60,051 bases of DNA, from positions 1-60,051 of the forward strand of contig DATGLD010000040.1 in assembly GCA_035294305.1 (NCBI GenBank), given 5' to 3'. Origin of the DNA: DASRBN01 sp035294305. Its GTDB lineage: Bacteria; Chloroflexota; Ktedonobacteria; Ktedonobacterales; Ktedonobacteraceae. The notes under the pieces were generated by a model, which searched no databases, was not told the origin of the DNA, and saw only the letters and a list, made by a program, of their open reading frames with translations. This document shows, in pieces, positions 41,481 through 50,119 of the stretch (position 1 is the first letter of the stretch; each line of letters opens with the position of its first letter). Position numbers and translations under genes: made by a program.

Positions 41481-41817
41481 AACGGATACTAAGGGCATTA
41501 ACCTAGCTTCTTTGCAAAGAACAACTCAATTTTTCATGTTATTACCCGTTAAACAAGTAATATTCTTCAAGTTCAAAGAAAGGTATTATTCTTCAAAAGT
41601 GTTTATTACTCTTCCCTTTTTTTCTGAGATTATGAGGCATATTCTCTTGATTTTCACTCATAAATATGTTACCATTTTTAATGAGTTAAGTACTAATGAT
41701 TTCTTACTAAAGGGCAGACCTCTTGCTTGTACCGCAATTTGATTGTAATTAGTCTTCTCGTAGTTGTCGCTTAGTCAGTTACTTTCCGGCGAATCGGAAT
41801 CTAGCTTATTTACTCTA
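41481..41817. other. AT-rich gap between sigma factor and RSH genes
   Basis: The 337 bp are markedly more AT-rich than the neighbours. A 76-residue Phe/Leu-rich frame is open in part, but it starts at a TTG without a ribosome binding site and shows no recognisable protein. I see no tRNA, repeat or promoter that I would defend. The RSH operon ends here on the minus strand without a clear hairpin. Confidence 0.5.
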
Positions 41818-44250
41818 TTACTTTTTCTTCCCTTTCCCCAAATCCCTTTCCACATGTATCACTCCTCTGACCCGCTCCAATTTCGTGAACACGCGGTACA
41901 TCTGATCCAACCCATCAACTTCAAGTGTGGCGTTGATGAGGGCCGTCTCTTTGCCCACACTCACGTTTGAGCTGACCGAGGTTATATTTACACCCGCCTC
42001 GGTCACTACCGTCGCAATGTCACGTATCAGTCCCGCGCGGTCGCGGGCCGTAATCAGTACCGGGGCCAGGTAGCGCTGGTAGCCCATATTGGTCCAGTTC
42101 ACGTTCACCAGGCGCTCGCGGTCGCGTTCGCGATAGCGTTCGATATTCTTGCAGTCGGCGCGGTGAATAATTGCCCCCTTGCCACGGCTGATGAAGCCTA
42201 CGATCTCATCCCCAGGCAGCGGGCAGCAGCAGTTTGCCAGGCTGGTCAGCAATCCACTGACGCCTGCGACCTGCAAGCGCGCGGTGGGAGCTGCTTTGGG
42301 AGTAGCAGGCAGCGCGACCGGCTCCTCCTCTTCTTTCTGCTCCTTGCTTTCGCGTGGCTCGCGCTGCTGCCAGAACTCCTGCAGTTTCACAACGATGCCA
42401 TGTGGCCGCATCTCATCGCTGCCGAGAGCGGCCAGCACGTCCTCGAGCGTTTCCTTGCTGTACTCTTTCGCCAGCCAGAGTTGTGCATCTTCGGTGATGG
42501 CGTCGATACCGCGTGCGATACCGCGCGATTTCAATTCGCGGTCCAGCCGCTCGCGTCCGATCTGGATGTTGATGTCCCGCTCGTGAATTTTCAGGTAGCG
42601 CCGTATCTTGCTGCGCGCCGCCGCGGTACGGGCAAAATTCAGCCAGTCGCGCGTGGGATGCGCGGTTCGGCTCGTCACGATATCCACAATCTCGCCGCTG
42701 CGCAGTTCGTAGTCCAGCGGCACCATGCGAGTGACGAGGCGTTCGCCGTCGCCACTGCCACTCTCGGTGATGATGCGCGCCCCGGAGCAATGATCGCCAA
42801 TCTCGGAGTGAACGCGATAGGCGAAATCGACCGGCGTCGAACCGACCGGCAAATCCTTGACCTCGCCCCTGGGAGTGAACACAAAGATCTGCTCCTGGAA
42901 GATTTCTTCCTTGACGGCCTCGACGAATTCAGCATCGGTTGCCGTTGACGAGTGCAGTTCGCGCTGCCATTCCGCCAGCTGGCGCAACCAGGCCAGCAAT
43001 TCCTTGGCCGAGCTGGATGCCCTATCGCCCACGTCTTTGTAATGCCAGTGCATCGCCACACCATATTCTGCCATTTCATGCATGGCAAAAGTACGGATCT
43101 GAATCTCTACCAGCTGGTCGTCCAGGCAGAAGACCGTCGTGTGCAGCGCCTGGTAGCCGTTCGGCTTGGGGTTGGCGATGAAATCTTTGATGCGCCCCTC
43201 TTTGGGTCTCCACAGACTATGCACGTGGCCTAGCGCGATGTAGCAATCCGGCGTCGTCTCCACCAGAATGCGAAATGCAATCAGGTCATGAATCTGGCTA
43301 AAATCGGCGAACGTTTTCAACTCCTCGAAGTGTTCGACTTTACCTGCGTTGCGTTGCAGCTTCTTATAGAAGCTATACAGGTGCTTCACGCGCCCCGACA
43401 CTTCTGCTCGCAGGCCCAGCTTCCGCATTTCATCCCGTAAGATCGTGCAGACGCGCTCCACATAGGAACGCCACTGCTTGCTTTCAGCCTCTACCTGGTC
43501 GCGCACCCAGGCGTATTGCTCGGGCTCCAGAATCTGAAATGCCAGGTCGTCCAGTTCGCTCTCCACGCGTGACATGCCTAATCGACCGGCCAGGGGGGCA
43601 TAGATCTCGCGCGATTCTCGCGCGGTGGCGATGATCTCCTGGTGATCCGCGGGATATTGATAGGCGGAGATCAGGCGCATCACATGCAGGCGATAGGCCA
43701 GTTTGAGCAGTACGACGCGTGGGTCTTCCGACATGGCGAAGAACATTTTGCGCACGGTCTCGGCCTGCTGGCGGCGCAGCGCCTCACGGATGCGCTGTTT
43801 CTTTTGCTCACGGCTGTTCTCGCTTTCCGCCTGTGCTGGTGGCTGTGCCACCTGGGCCACCGTTTGTTTGGTGCGTTCCAGGATATTCATACGCAGCATG
43901 CTTCCCACAACGCGCGCCACAGGAACGCCGAGTTCCATTTCTACGCGGTCGAGCGCGACAAGGTCAGCGTCGACCGCCTCAAAAATCAAGCCGGAAGCCA
44001 CGCCCACGGCATCGATATGCATCTGCGCTAGAATCGTCGCTACCGCCACCGCGTATTCGAACGGTGGAAGCGCGCGTTCGCCGCGCACATTGCCACAGGT
44101 TTCCTGCGCAAGTTGGAGCGCATGGCGCACCAGTTCCACCTCGGAAGCTGGCATATATTCCTGTACGGTATTCAGTAATTGATCTCCTGGCTTGCTGGAG
44201 ACTTCCTTTCGTCTCGCCTGGTTCTTTACGGACATATCTATCATAAGCAT
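41818..44250 (-). CDS. RSH protein with degenerate HD domain, predicted (p)ppGpp synthetase
   Basis: This long Rel/SpoT homologue has about 810 residues. Domain order is pseudo-HD (about 30-200), synthetase (about 240-370), TGS (IFVFTPRGEVKDLPVGSTPV), helical and zinc-finger-type region (CCCPLPGDEIVGFISRGKGA ... HRADC) and ACT (VLITARDRAGLIRDIATVV). The synthetase is intact: GRVKHLYSFYKKLQ, DLIAFRILVE, GRIKDFIANPKPNGYQALHT, EIQIRT. The hydrolase is not: the usual LLHDVVED reads LIFEAVDA, HPLEVA reads FEYAVA and ADRLHNMR reads AYRLHVMR, so every metal ligand is gone. It should make but not degrade the alarmone. The start is uncertain (ATG at 44250, 44244 or 44235). The sister gene lies 95 bp upstream. 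Confidence 0.9.
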   Translation of the reverse strand: MLMIDMSVKNQARRKEVSSKPGDQLLNTVQEYMPASEVELVRHALQLAQETCGNVRGERALPPFEYAVAVATILAQMHIDAVGVASGLIFEAVDADLVALDRVEMELGVPVARVVGSMLRMNILERTKQTVAQVAQPPAQAESENSREQKKQRIREALRRQQAETVRKMFFAMSEDPRVVLLKLAYRLHVMRLISAYQYPADHQEIIATARESREIYAPLAGRLGMSRVESELDDLAFQILEPEQYAWVRDQVEAESKQWRSYVERVCTILRDEMRKLGLRAEVSGRVKHLYSFYKKLQRNAGKVEHFEELKTFADFSQIHDLIAFRILVETTPDCYIALGHVHSLWRPKEGRIKDFIANPKPNGYQALHTTVFCLDDQLVEIQIRTFAMHEMAEYGVAMHWHYKDVGDRASSSAKELLAWLRQLAEWQRELHSSTATDAEFVEAVKEEIFQEQIFVFTPRGEVKDLPVGSTPVDFAYRVHSEIGDHCSGARIITESGSGDGERLVTRMVPLDYELRSGEIVDIVTSRTAHPTRDWLNFARTAAARSKIRRYLKIHERDINIQIGRERLDRELKSRGIARGIDAITEDAQLWLAKEYSKETLEDVLAALGSDEMRPHGIVVKLQEFWQQREPRESKEQKEEEEPVALPATPKAAPTARLQVAGVSGLLTSLANCCCPLPGDEIVGFISRGKGAIIHRADCKNIERYRERDRERLVNVNWTNMGYQRYLAPVLITARDRAGLIRDIATVVTEAGVNITSVSSNVSVGKETALINATLEVDGLDQMYRVFTKLERVRGVIHVERDLGKGKKK

Positions 44251-44344
44251 TTCCAGTGAATGTGTGTTGCTGATCTTGCTATCCTGCGCGGCAGGCAAAA
44301 TTTCGCGCCACGTTCATCGCATTTTAATCAGGCACGTCTCTTCG

Positions 44345-46705
44345 TCAGGTGGATTGCCTGGTGCGGGCAAAACTTCGCGCCACACTTACCACATTTTTGA
44401 TCTGCTGCAATCGTTCAAAGATCGGCTCGATCTGGTCGACGCTCGCTATTTCGAGGGTCGCCGTGATGACGGCCTTTTGTAGCGAGGCATTGGTCGTCGA
44501 TGAGACGGCTGTCATGTTGATACCGGCGTCGGAGACAACTGCCGCGACATCCCGTAAAAGGCCGGGGCGGTCATGCGCGACAATGATGATCGGCGCCAGG
44601 TAGTGCTCCGCTTCTACCTGCAGCCAGTTGATCTCAACAAGTCGCTCGCTCTCCAGCGCTCGCAGGCGGCGCAGTGTCCGGCAGTCGGCGCGATGGACGA
44701 TGATCCCTTTATTAGGATTGAGGAATCCGGTGATTGCGTCGCCGGGCAGCGGGCAGCAGCAATGGGCAAGCCTGACAACGGCCTGTGGCGCTTCACCGTT
44801 CCCATGGCTGCCGTTGGTATGGTGTCCATTTTTAACCGGCTCCGTCTCCTGCTTCATCTCGCCACGGTTCTGCAAGAGCGGTGTCAAATGTTCAAGCACC
44901 GCCCCAACAGGCAGGTCCTCTCGCCCAAGAGCCACGTACAGGTCATCGGCCGTGGTGTACTTCTTATTGCTATTGAAGCGCGACAGGTCTTCATCTCGCA
45001 CGACTCGCACGCCGGATACCCCCGCGGCTTTCAATGCCAGGTCAAGCCGTTCGCGGCCCAATTGCAGGTTGACTTCTCGCTCATAGGTATTCAAGTACCT
45101 GCGAATTTTCGTGCGCGCGCTCGCCGTACGCGCGAAGTTGAGCCATTCGCGCGTAGGATGTACCGCCTCGTCTGTAATGATATCGACGATCTCACCGCCC
45201 TTGAGTTCATAATCCAGCGGCACGATGCGTGTCACCAGGCGTCCGCCATCGTCTTGAGTAGTAATGATGCGCGCGCCGGCACAGTGATCGCCGATATCCG
45301 AATGAATGCGATACGCCAGATCGAGCGGAGTCGAGCCTCGTGGCAGGTCTTTGATCTCACCCTTGGGCGTAAAAACGAAAATCTGCTCCTGGAATATATC
45401 TCCCTTGACGGCCTCCACAAACTCATCCGCGTTCTGTGGCAGGCCGCGCTGCCACTCGCGCAGTTGCTCAATCCAGGCAATCATTTCACGGGTTGAGAGC
45501 CTTGACCCACCCCGGTCCTTGAGGTACCAGTAACTCGCTATGCCATAGTCCGCGATACGCTGCATTTCATGCGTGCGAATCTGTATCTCCGCCAGCTGAT
45601 TGTCCAGGCAGAAGACTGTGGTATGCAGCGATTGATAACCATTGAGCTTAGGCGTGGCGATAAAGTCTTTGATGCGCCCATCCTTTGGCCGCCACAGGGC
45701 ATGGATAAGGCCCAATGCGAGATAGCAATCCTGGACCGACTCAACAAGGATGCGGAAAGAGACGAGATCATGAATCTGGCTCAATTCGTCCCCGCTCTGT
45801 TGCAGCTTGCGCTCGATACTGGCCAGGTGTTTTTGCCAGGCCTGCACCTCTGCATGAATATCGGCCTTCTCCACTTCTTCTTGCAATACCTGGCAAATCT
45901 TGTCGATAGTGGGCTGGCGCTTGCGCCTCTCGGCTTCCACAGCACGCGCCAGCTGCGCGTAGCGTTCAGGCTCCAGGTAACTGAAAGCCAGGTCTTCGAG
46001 CTCTGCCTGTACTAAGGCCATCCCCAGCCGTCTCGCCAGCGGCGCGTAAATCTCTCGCGTCTCGCGGGCCTTATTTTGTTGCTGGGCGGGGTTCATGACA
46101 CTTAATGTTCGCATGTTATGCAGGCGATCAGCCAGCTTCAGCACCACTACGCGGGGATCCTCGGCCATCGCCAGCAGCATTTTGCGTACCGTTTCAGACC
46201 GTTGACGCCGTTTGAGCTCACGCGCCTGCTTCTGTCTTTGCTCTACCTGTTCGGGGGTTTCCGGCAAAGGGCCGCTGATGGTCTTCCTGCCTGGTCCCTC
46301 CTGGTTATCAGTAGCCACGAACTTTGCGCTGGTCGCAGGTTTGCTTGCCAGGGCATCAAATTTTGTGACACCATCCACGATGTTAGCCACGGACTCCCCA
46401 AACTGCTGGCGCAGTTCTTCCAGTGTAAAATCTGTGTCCTCTACGACGTCGTGCAGCAGCGCGGCTACGATACCATCGGCATCGATGCGCATATCGGCCA
46501 GCAGGAGCGCCACCTCGAGCGGATGTTGAATGTAAGGGTCTCCCGAGCGACGCACGACTCCTCTATGTGCCAGGTTCGCGACCTCGTAGGCACGTTGAAT
46601 CCGCTCCATATCATCTGGAGAAAGGTATTGGCGTGTTTCCTCCAACAGGTGCTCAAGCGTCATCTGGGGGAGCGCCAGAAATTCATCAGGATTCGTGGTC
46701 ATCAT
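44345..46705 (-). CDS. RSH protein with intact HD domain and altered synthetase, predicted (p)ppGpp hydrolase
   Basis: This 786-residue Rel/SpoT homologue is the tandem partner of the preceding entry. The HD hydrolase is complete: RSGDPYIQHPLEVALLLADM, AALLHDVVEDTDFTLEEL, VDGVTKFD and VLKLADRLHNMRTL. In the synthetase, the ATP/GDP-binding motif GRxKHxYSIxxKM reads AWQKHLASIERKL: the Arg and Tyr are missing although GRIKDFIATPKLNGYQSLHT and EIQIRT remain, so synthesis is probably weak or absent. TGS, zinc-finger-type (CCCPLPGDAITGFLNPNKGI) and ACT domains follow. It probably degrades (p)ppGpp. The ATG at 46705 follows AGAGGG by 6 bases; ATG 46702 is an alternative, and the frame extends to a TTG at 46732. 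Confidence 0.9.
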   Translation of the reverse strand: MMTTNPDEFLALPQMTLEHLLEETRQYLSPDDMERIQRAYEVANLAHRGVVRRSGDPYIQHPLEVALLLADMRIDADGIVAALLHDVVEDTDFTLEELRQQFGESVANIVDGVTKFDALASKPATSAKFVATDNQEGPGRKTISGPLPETPEQVEQRQKQARELKRRQRSETVRKMLLAMAEDPRVVVLKLADRLHNMRTLSVMNPAQQQNKARETREIYAPLARRLGMALVQAELEDLAFSYLEPERYAQLARAVEAERRKRQPTIDKICQVLQEEVEKADIHAEVQAWQKHLASIERKLQQSGDELSQIHDLVSFRILVESVQDCYLALGLIHALWRPKDGRIKDFIATPKLNGYQSLHTTVFCLDNQLAEIQIRTHEMQRIADYGIASYWYLKDRGGSRLSTREMIAWIEQLREWQRGLPQNADEFVEAVKGDIFQEQIFVFTPKGEIKDLPRGSTPLDLAYRIHSDIGDHCAGARIITTQDDGGRLVTRIVPLDYELKGGEIVDIITDEAVHPTREWLNFARTASARTKIRRYLNTYEREVNLQLGRERLDLALKAAGVSGVRVVRDEDLSRFNSNKKYTTADDLYVALGREDLPVGAVLEHLTPLLQNRGEMKQETEPVKNGHHTNGSHGNGEAPQAVVRLAHCCCPLPGDAITGFLNPNKGIIVHRADCRTLRRLRALESERLVEINWLQVEAEHYLAPIIIVAHDRPGLLRDVAAVVSDAGINMTAVSSTTNASLQKAVITATLEIASVDQIEPIFERLQQIKNVVSVARSFARTRQST

Positions 46706-46746
46706 ATACATCCCTCTGAGGGTCTCCCACAAGCTCTCTCATACAT

Positions 46747-46775
46747 AGTTTAGAACAATGGCGTATCCATTGCAA
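46747..46775 (-). promoter_or_regulatory. Candidate promoter of the RSH pair
   Basis: On the minus strand TTGCAA (46775-46770), 17 bases, TAAACT (46752-46747); each hexamer matches 4 of 6 consensus positions. The leader would be about 35 nt and includes AGAGGG before the chosen ATG. Confidence 0.45.
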
Positions 46776-47044
46776 TAAACATGTAAATTATTTGGTGTTG
46801 TAGTATTTTACGTTCAACTATCAGATATTGTAACAGGCCGGCAGTAATGTGAGGGATTTGTAATGCGGTGCAAATGGGAAGGAGCAGCATTACGCACATC
46901 CTGAGGCCGGTACTCACCCGCGTCGTGTGCTACGAATGATAATACTTATGAACAGCTATAATAACTAAAATGTATCTGATAGTTACAACAAATCCCTGGC
47001 CGGCTTTATTCTACATGAATAGACGTATGAACCGCGCCAAAAAT

Positions 47045-47095
47045 AAAAAAGGGACGAGGCCACGAAGCTGCCCTGGCCTTGTCTCTTGCTTTACT
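47045..47095 (-). terminator. Rho-independent terminator of the zinc-ribbon gene
   Basis: On the minus strand GAGACAAGGCCAGGGCAG, a short loop, and CGTGGCCTCGTCCC form a GC-rich stem followed by TTTTTTATTTTT. It lies about 100 bases after the zinc-ribbon gene's stop. Confidence 0.8.
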
Positions 47096-47193
47096 TCCAG
47101 GCAAGCCTGGAACAACCCTCATCCGGTCAAAACGTCGAATGCGGGCCGGCCCAACAAATATCGGCCGCACAAGCCCGATAAATCCGCACGCTC

Positions 47194-47505
47194 CTAATTG
47201 CGCGCAACGCGGATTTTGTCGTAGCAGGTGCTGCAATACACGGGTCGATCATTCTTGGGCAAGAATGGAACCTGGGTCTCAACGCCGCACTCGGCGCAAA
47301 TAACCGTGTGCATTTCGCGTGGGCCGCGTTCCGAGCGAGCACCCCCCATACTGCCAGACGCGCTGCGACGCGCTGCGCGGCAGGAAGGACAACGACCGGG
47401 CTGGTTCATCAAACCTTTTTGGGAGTAAAACTCTTGTTCGCCCGCTGTGAAGACGAAATCATTTCCGCATTCACGGCACTTCAGGGTTTTGTCAACGAAA
47501 TTCAA
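47194..47505 (-). CDS. Small CxxC zinc-ribbon protein
   Basis: This 103-residue protein is of the 'probable zinc-ribbon / CxxC-x17-CxxC' type found widely in Chloroflexota and relatives. It has two zinc sites: LKCRECGNDF with GRCPSCRAARR, and VICAECGVET with VYCSTCYDKIR. The motif FTAGEQEFY-SQKGLMNQPGRC is characteristic. An Arg/Gly/Ser-rich linker joins them. Function is unknown; nucleic-acid or ribosome binding is plausible. Translation starts at TTG 47505 behind an unusually strong TAAGGAGGTC, which decides the start. A promoter lies at 47659-47687. Confidence 0.88.
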   Translation of the reverse strand: MNFVDKTLKCRECGNDFVFTAGEQEFYSQKGLMNQPGRCPSCRAARRSASGSMGGARSERGPREMHTVICAECGVETQVPFLPKNDRPVYCSTCYDKIRVARN

Positions 47506-47658
47506 CTAGGGACCTCCTTAGTGATATGTTGGTATTCCTCCGGGTCGTCCATATCCTGGCGGATGTCACCAGTTTGTCTGTCACCCCAAGCAGCGCGGGA
47601 CCGGATGTGCTGGAAGATCACTGTATGCCAGACCGAGATCGGATAGATACCGCAAAAA

Positions 47659-47687
47659 AGCATACACGATTCATTGCTAGTTTGCAA
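47659..47687 (-). promoter_or_regulatory. Candidate promoter of the zinc-ribbon gene
   Basis: On the minus strand TTGCAA (47687-47682), 17 bases, TATGCT (47664-47659). The leader would be about 145 nt. Confidence 0.5.
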
Positions 47688-47825
47688 GAGGTTTTTCGTT
47701 AAATTATGAATTTTTATGGAATTTTTATGTGTATTCCTCACATGTAGGTTCGTCTCTGTATGGTTATTTCGCTACCTGGCTATGTCCTTCCCTGGCTATG
47801 CTCGTAAGTCCTATCAGGCCTGGAG

Positions 47826-47902
47826 GGCCGGCAGTCGCTCTCCAGGCCAGCTCCAGGCCGGTAGAGTCGGTAGTCGCCCTGAAGGCCGGTAGTCGCCCTG
47901 GA
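47826..47902. repeat. Imperfect repeat array of GGCCGG-AGTCGCCCT units
   Basis: Copies begin at 47826 (GGCCGGCAGTCGCTCTCCA), 47856 (GGCCGGTAG, then GTCGGTAGTCGCCCTGAA) and 47884 (GGCCGGTAGTCGCCCTGGA). They lie just upstream of the tgt promoter and share the AGTCGCCCT core with the GGGCGACC dispersed family. Confidence 0.75.
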
Positions 47903-47911
47903 GCATCTTGC

Positions 47912-47941
47912 TTGACGTATATGAGACAATTGTACTATATA
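47912..47941 (+). promoter_or_regulatory. Candidate promoter of tgt-lipM
   Basis: TTGACG (47912-47917), 18 bases, TATATA (47936-47941). The predicted transcript start is about 20 bases before the tgt ATG, leaving room for the GAGGA ribosome binding site. Confidence 0.6.
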
Positions 47942-47967
47942 CCTGTTTTCTAAGTGTTGAGGAATGC

Positions 47968-49149
47968 ATGCCAACGTTTTCATTTACCATTGATGCCGAG
48001 TGTCCTGCGAGTTGGGCGCGCGCGGGAACCATCCAAACGCCCCACGGCACGATTTCGACGCCTATCTTTATGCCCGTCGGAACCCAGGCCAGCGTGAAAA
48101 GCGTATCACCTGAAGAGTTGCGCGAGGCGGGCGCGCAGATTATTCTCGCTAACACCTATCACCTGATGCTGCGTCCCGGCTCGCGTTTGATCGCCGAATT
48201 TGGCGGCCTGCACAATTTTATGCATTGGGATGGCCCCATTCTTACCGATAGCGGCGGCTTTCAAGTATTTAGCCTGGGACACCTGCGCAAACTGAGCGAG
48301 GAGGGAGCGGCTTTCAAATCACACCTGGATGGCTCGGCCCATATGCTGACACCAGAAAGCGTGATGCGCATCGAGTCCGAGCTTGGCGCGGACATCATCC
48401 TGCCGCTGGATATCTGTGCCTCCTATCCCTGCTCTCACGAAGCGGCGCAGGAAGCGATGGAGATGACGCATCGCTGGGCCGAGCGTGCGCTGGTCGCCAA
48501 AGAACAGTATCGACCGGAACAAACGTTGTTCGGCATCGTGCAGGGCGCCTTCGAGCCAGAACTGCGGCGGCAAAGCGCATGCTACATTGGCAACCTGCCG
48601 TTTCCGGGCCTCTCCATCGGCGGGCTGTCGGTCGGCGAACCCAAGGCCGAAATGTGGGAGTTGTTGAGCGCTGTGACTCCCGAATTACCACGGGACAAGC
48701 CGCGCCATTTGTTAGGTGTGGGGTCGCCTGAAGACCTGGTGATGGGGGTCAGCCTCGGCATGGATATGTTCGATTGTGTCCTACCCACGCGCGTTGCTCG
48801 TCACGGCTGCCTCTTTACGCGCCAGGGACGGGTGAATATCAAGGCATCGCGTTTCTCGGCCCAGCATGGTCCGGTCGAAGAGGGCTGCGATTGCTACACC
48901 TGTCGCAATTACAGCGCGGCCTATGTTCATCACCTTGCCAGGGCTGAGGAACAATTGTATTATCGATTGGGGAGCATCCATAATATCCGCTTCATGCTGC
49001 GCCTTGCGAGTGAAATCCGGGCCAGCATTCTGGCCGGAACTTTCCCCGAATTTCGCGATACTTTTTTAGCGCAGTATGTTCCCACCTCGGAAAAGGTGCG
49101 CGAAGACCAGCGCGAAAAATGGAAAGCTGCGCGCTCTCGCTTATCCTGA
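47968..49149 (+). CDS. tgt: tRNA-guanine transglycosylase
   Basis: Tgt exchanges guanine-34 for preQ1 in tRNAs with GUN anticodons, a step in queuosine formation. The 393-residue protein has the TIM-barrel signatures FMPVGTQASVKSVSPEEL, ILANTYHLMLRPG, the general-acid Asp in ILTDSGGFQVFS, SIGGLSVGE, HLLGVGSPEDLV, the nucleophile Asp in MFDCVLPTRVARHG and the zinc site CDCYTCRNYS with a downstream His. The LDICASYPCSHEAA segment deviates from the usual DECIPYP form. The ATG at 47968 behind GAGGA was chosen; an upstream frame to 47908 overlaps the promoter. The lipoate-family gene follows after 11 bp. Confidence 0.95.
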   Translation: MPTFSFTIDAECPASWARAGTIQTPHGTISTPIFMPVGTQASVKSVSPEELREAGAQIILANTYHLMLRPGSRLIAEFGGLHNFMHWDGPILTDSGGFQVFSLGHLRKLSEEGAAFKSHLDGSAHMLTPESVMRIESELGADIILPLDICASYPCSHEAAQEAMEMTHRWAERALVAKEQYRPEQTLFGIVQGAFEPELRRQSACYIGNLPFPGLSIGGLSVGEPKAEMWELLSAVTPELPRDKPRHLLGVGSPEDLVMGVSLGMDMFDCVLPTRVARHGCLFTRQGRVNIKASRFSAQHGPVEEGCDCYTCRNYSAAYVHHLARAEEQLYYRLGSIHNIRFMLRLASEIRASILAGTFPEFRDTFLAQYVPTSEKVREDQREKWKAARSRLS

Positions 49150-49160
49150 AGGAACCATCA

Positions 49161-49988
49161 ATGTCCGAATCCTATCGCTTCTTGAACACTGGCATCCAGC
49201 ATGCCGCTATGAATATGGCTATCGACGAGGCTGTCCTGATGCATCACCTCGCAGGTGAGGCGCCTCCAACTCTGCGCGTCTTTCGCTGGTCGCAGCCGTC
49301 CATTTCCCTGGGACGCTTCCAGAGCATCGAACGCGAAATCCTGCGCGATGTGTGCGAGCAACAGGAAGTCGCGCTCGTACGCAGGCCAACCGGTGGTCGT
49401 GCCGTCTATCACTGCGATGAATTCACCTACAGCATTGTGATTGGGAAGCGCTTCGGCGTGCCGCCGGGCGTGGTGGCCGCCTATGCCTATCTCGCCCAGG
49501 GTTTGCTCGCCGCTCTCAACCTTTTAGGGGTGCGGGCCGAACTCAGCGATGAGCGTGTGAGCAAACATCCCTCAGCGGCCTGTTTCGCCTCCTCCACGCA
49601 GGCCGACCTCACCAGCGGCGGTTTCAAACTGGTCGGCAGCGCCCAGGTCTGGAGGGATGATGCGCTACTGCAACAGGGTTCGCTGCCGCTCGATGATCGT
49701 TCCGCCGAGTTCTTCGCCATGCTGCGCTTCCCTGATGAAGATGCCCGCCAGGAGGCGCTGGCCCAATATCGCGAAAAGACGACGCCGCTGCACACCTTCG
49801 TCCCCGGCGCATCCTGGAACGATGTCGCTCATGCGTTCCGCAGCGGTTTTGGTGAGGCTTTGCGAGTGGAGTTTGTGCCCGGCGAGTTGAGCGCTCCAGA
49901 GTGGGAAATGGCTCAGCAGTTGGTCGAGGAGAAGTATAGCAAGCTGGAGTGGCGGAGAGAGAGCATCAGTTTGACAGGGAGTGTATAA
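49161..49988 (+). CDS. Lipoate/octanoate transferase, LipM-like
   Basis: This 275-residue member of the biotin/lipoate ligase-transferase fold moves octanoyl from acyl carrier protein to lipoyl domains (GcvH type) or attaches lipoate. It shows NTGIQHAAMNMAIDEAVL, LGRFQSIEREI, RRPTGGRAVYH, the Cys in ACFASSTQADLT and the Lys in GGFKLVGSAQVWRDDALLQQ. The Cys plus the lack of a C-terminal adenylating domain favour octanoyltransferase LipM over LplA ligase. GAAGGA precedes the ATG at 49161; it is 11 bp after tgt and probably in one transcript. Confidence 0.85.
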   Translation: MSESYRFLNTGIQHAAMNMAIDEAVLMHHLAGEAPPTLRVFRWSQPSISLGRFQSIEREILRDVCEQQEVALVRRPTGGRAVYHCDEFTYSIVIGKRFGVPPGVVAAYAYLAQGLLAALNLLGVRAELSDERVSKHPSAACFASSTQADLTSGGFKLVGSAQVWRDDALLQQGSLPLDDRSAEFFAMLRFPDEDARQEALAQYREKTTPLHTFVPGASWNDVAHAFRSGFGEALRVEFVPGELSAPEWEMAQQLVEEKYSKLEWRRESISLTGSV

Positions 49989-49996
49989 TACCCCTC

Positions 49997-50025
49997 TTGT
50001 GACTCCCCGCTCAATACGTTATACT
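49997..50025 (+). promoter_or_regulatory. Promoter of the HbpS-ANTAR-RicT cluster
   Basis: TTGTGA (49997-50002), 17 bases, TATACT (50020-50025). It lies just after the lipM stop, with a leader of about 90 nt to the ATG at 50120. Confidence 0.55.
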
Positions 50026-50119
50026 AACAGCATCAGAAAGCCGCGTAGTCAATCTTGTATTGGAGCGGCGCATCATCCGTTGGGCCCGCATGTCGCGCCC
50101 GAGAAGGAGTTAGTAAGGT

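Larger units (their letters stand above)
46706..47193. other. Intergenic region: RSH promoter and terminator of zinc-ribbon gene
   Basis: In 488 bp I find the RSH promoter (46747-46775), a hairpin with a U tract that ends the zinc-ribbon gene (about 47045-47095), and otherwise no gene. An inverted pair GTAATGC/GCATTAC around 46861-46895 is the only other structure. Confidence 0.6.
47506..47967. other. Divergent region between zinc-ribbon gene and tgt
   Basis: The 462 bp hold promoters for both genes (47659-47687 minus, 47912-47941 plus) and a short imperfect repeat array at 47826-47902. No additional gene is seen. Confidence 0.65.

Noticed and set aside
41512..41742. 76-codon hydrophobic ORF in the AT-rich gap
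   Set aside because: It starts at TTG without a ribosome binding site, has Phe/Leu/Ile bias explained by base composition, and has no recognised motif.
44573..45496. 307-codon plus-strand frame antisense to the upstream RSH gene
   Set aside because: A typical GC-rich antisense shadow: it follows the codon phase of the conserved RSH gene and shows no known domain or start signal.
46861..46895. Possible tRNA or small RNA fold with GTAATGC/GCATTAC arms
   Set aside because: The arms are 7 bp with a 20-base loop, with no cloverleaf, TpsiC-loop sequence or terminator.
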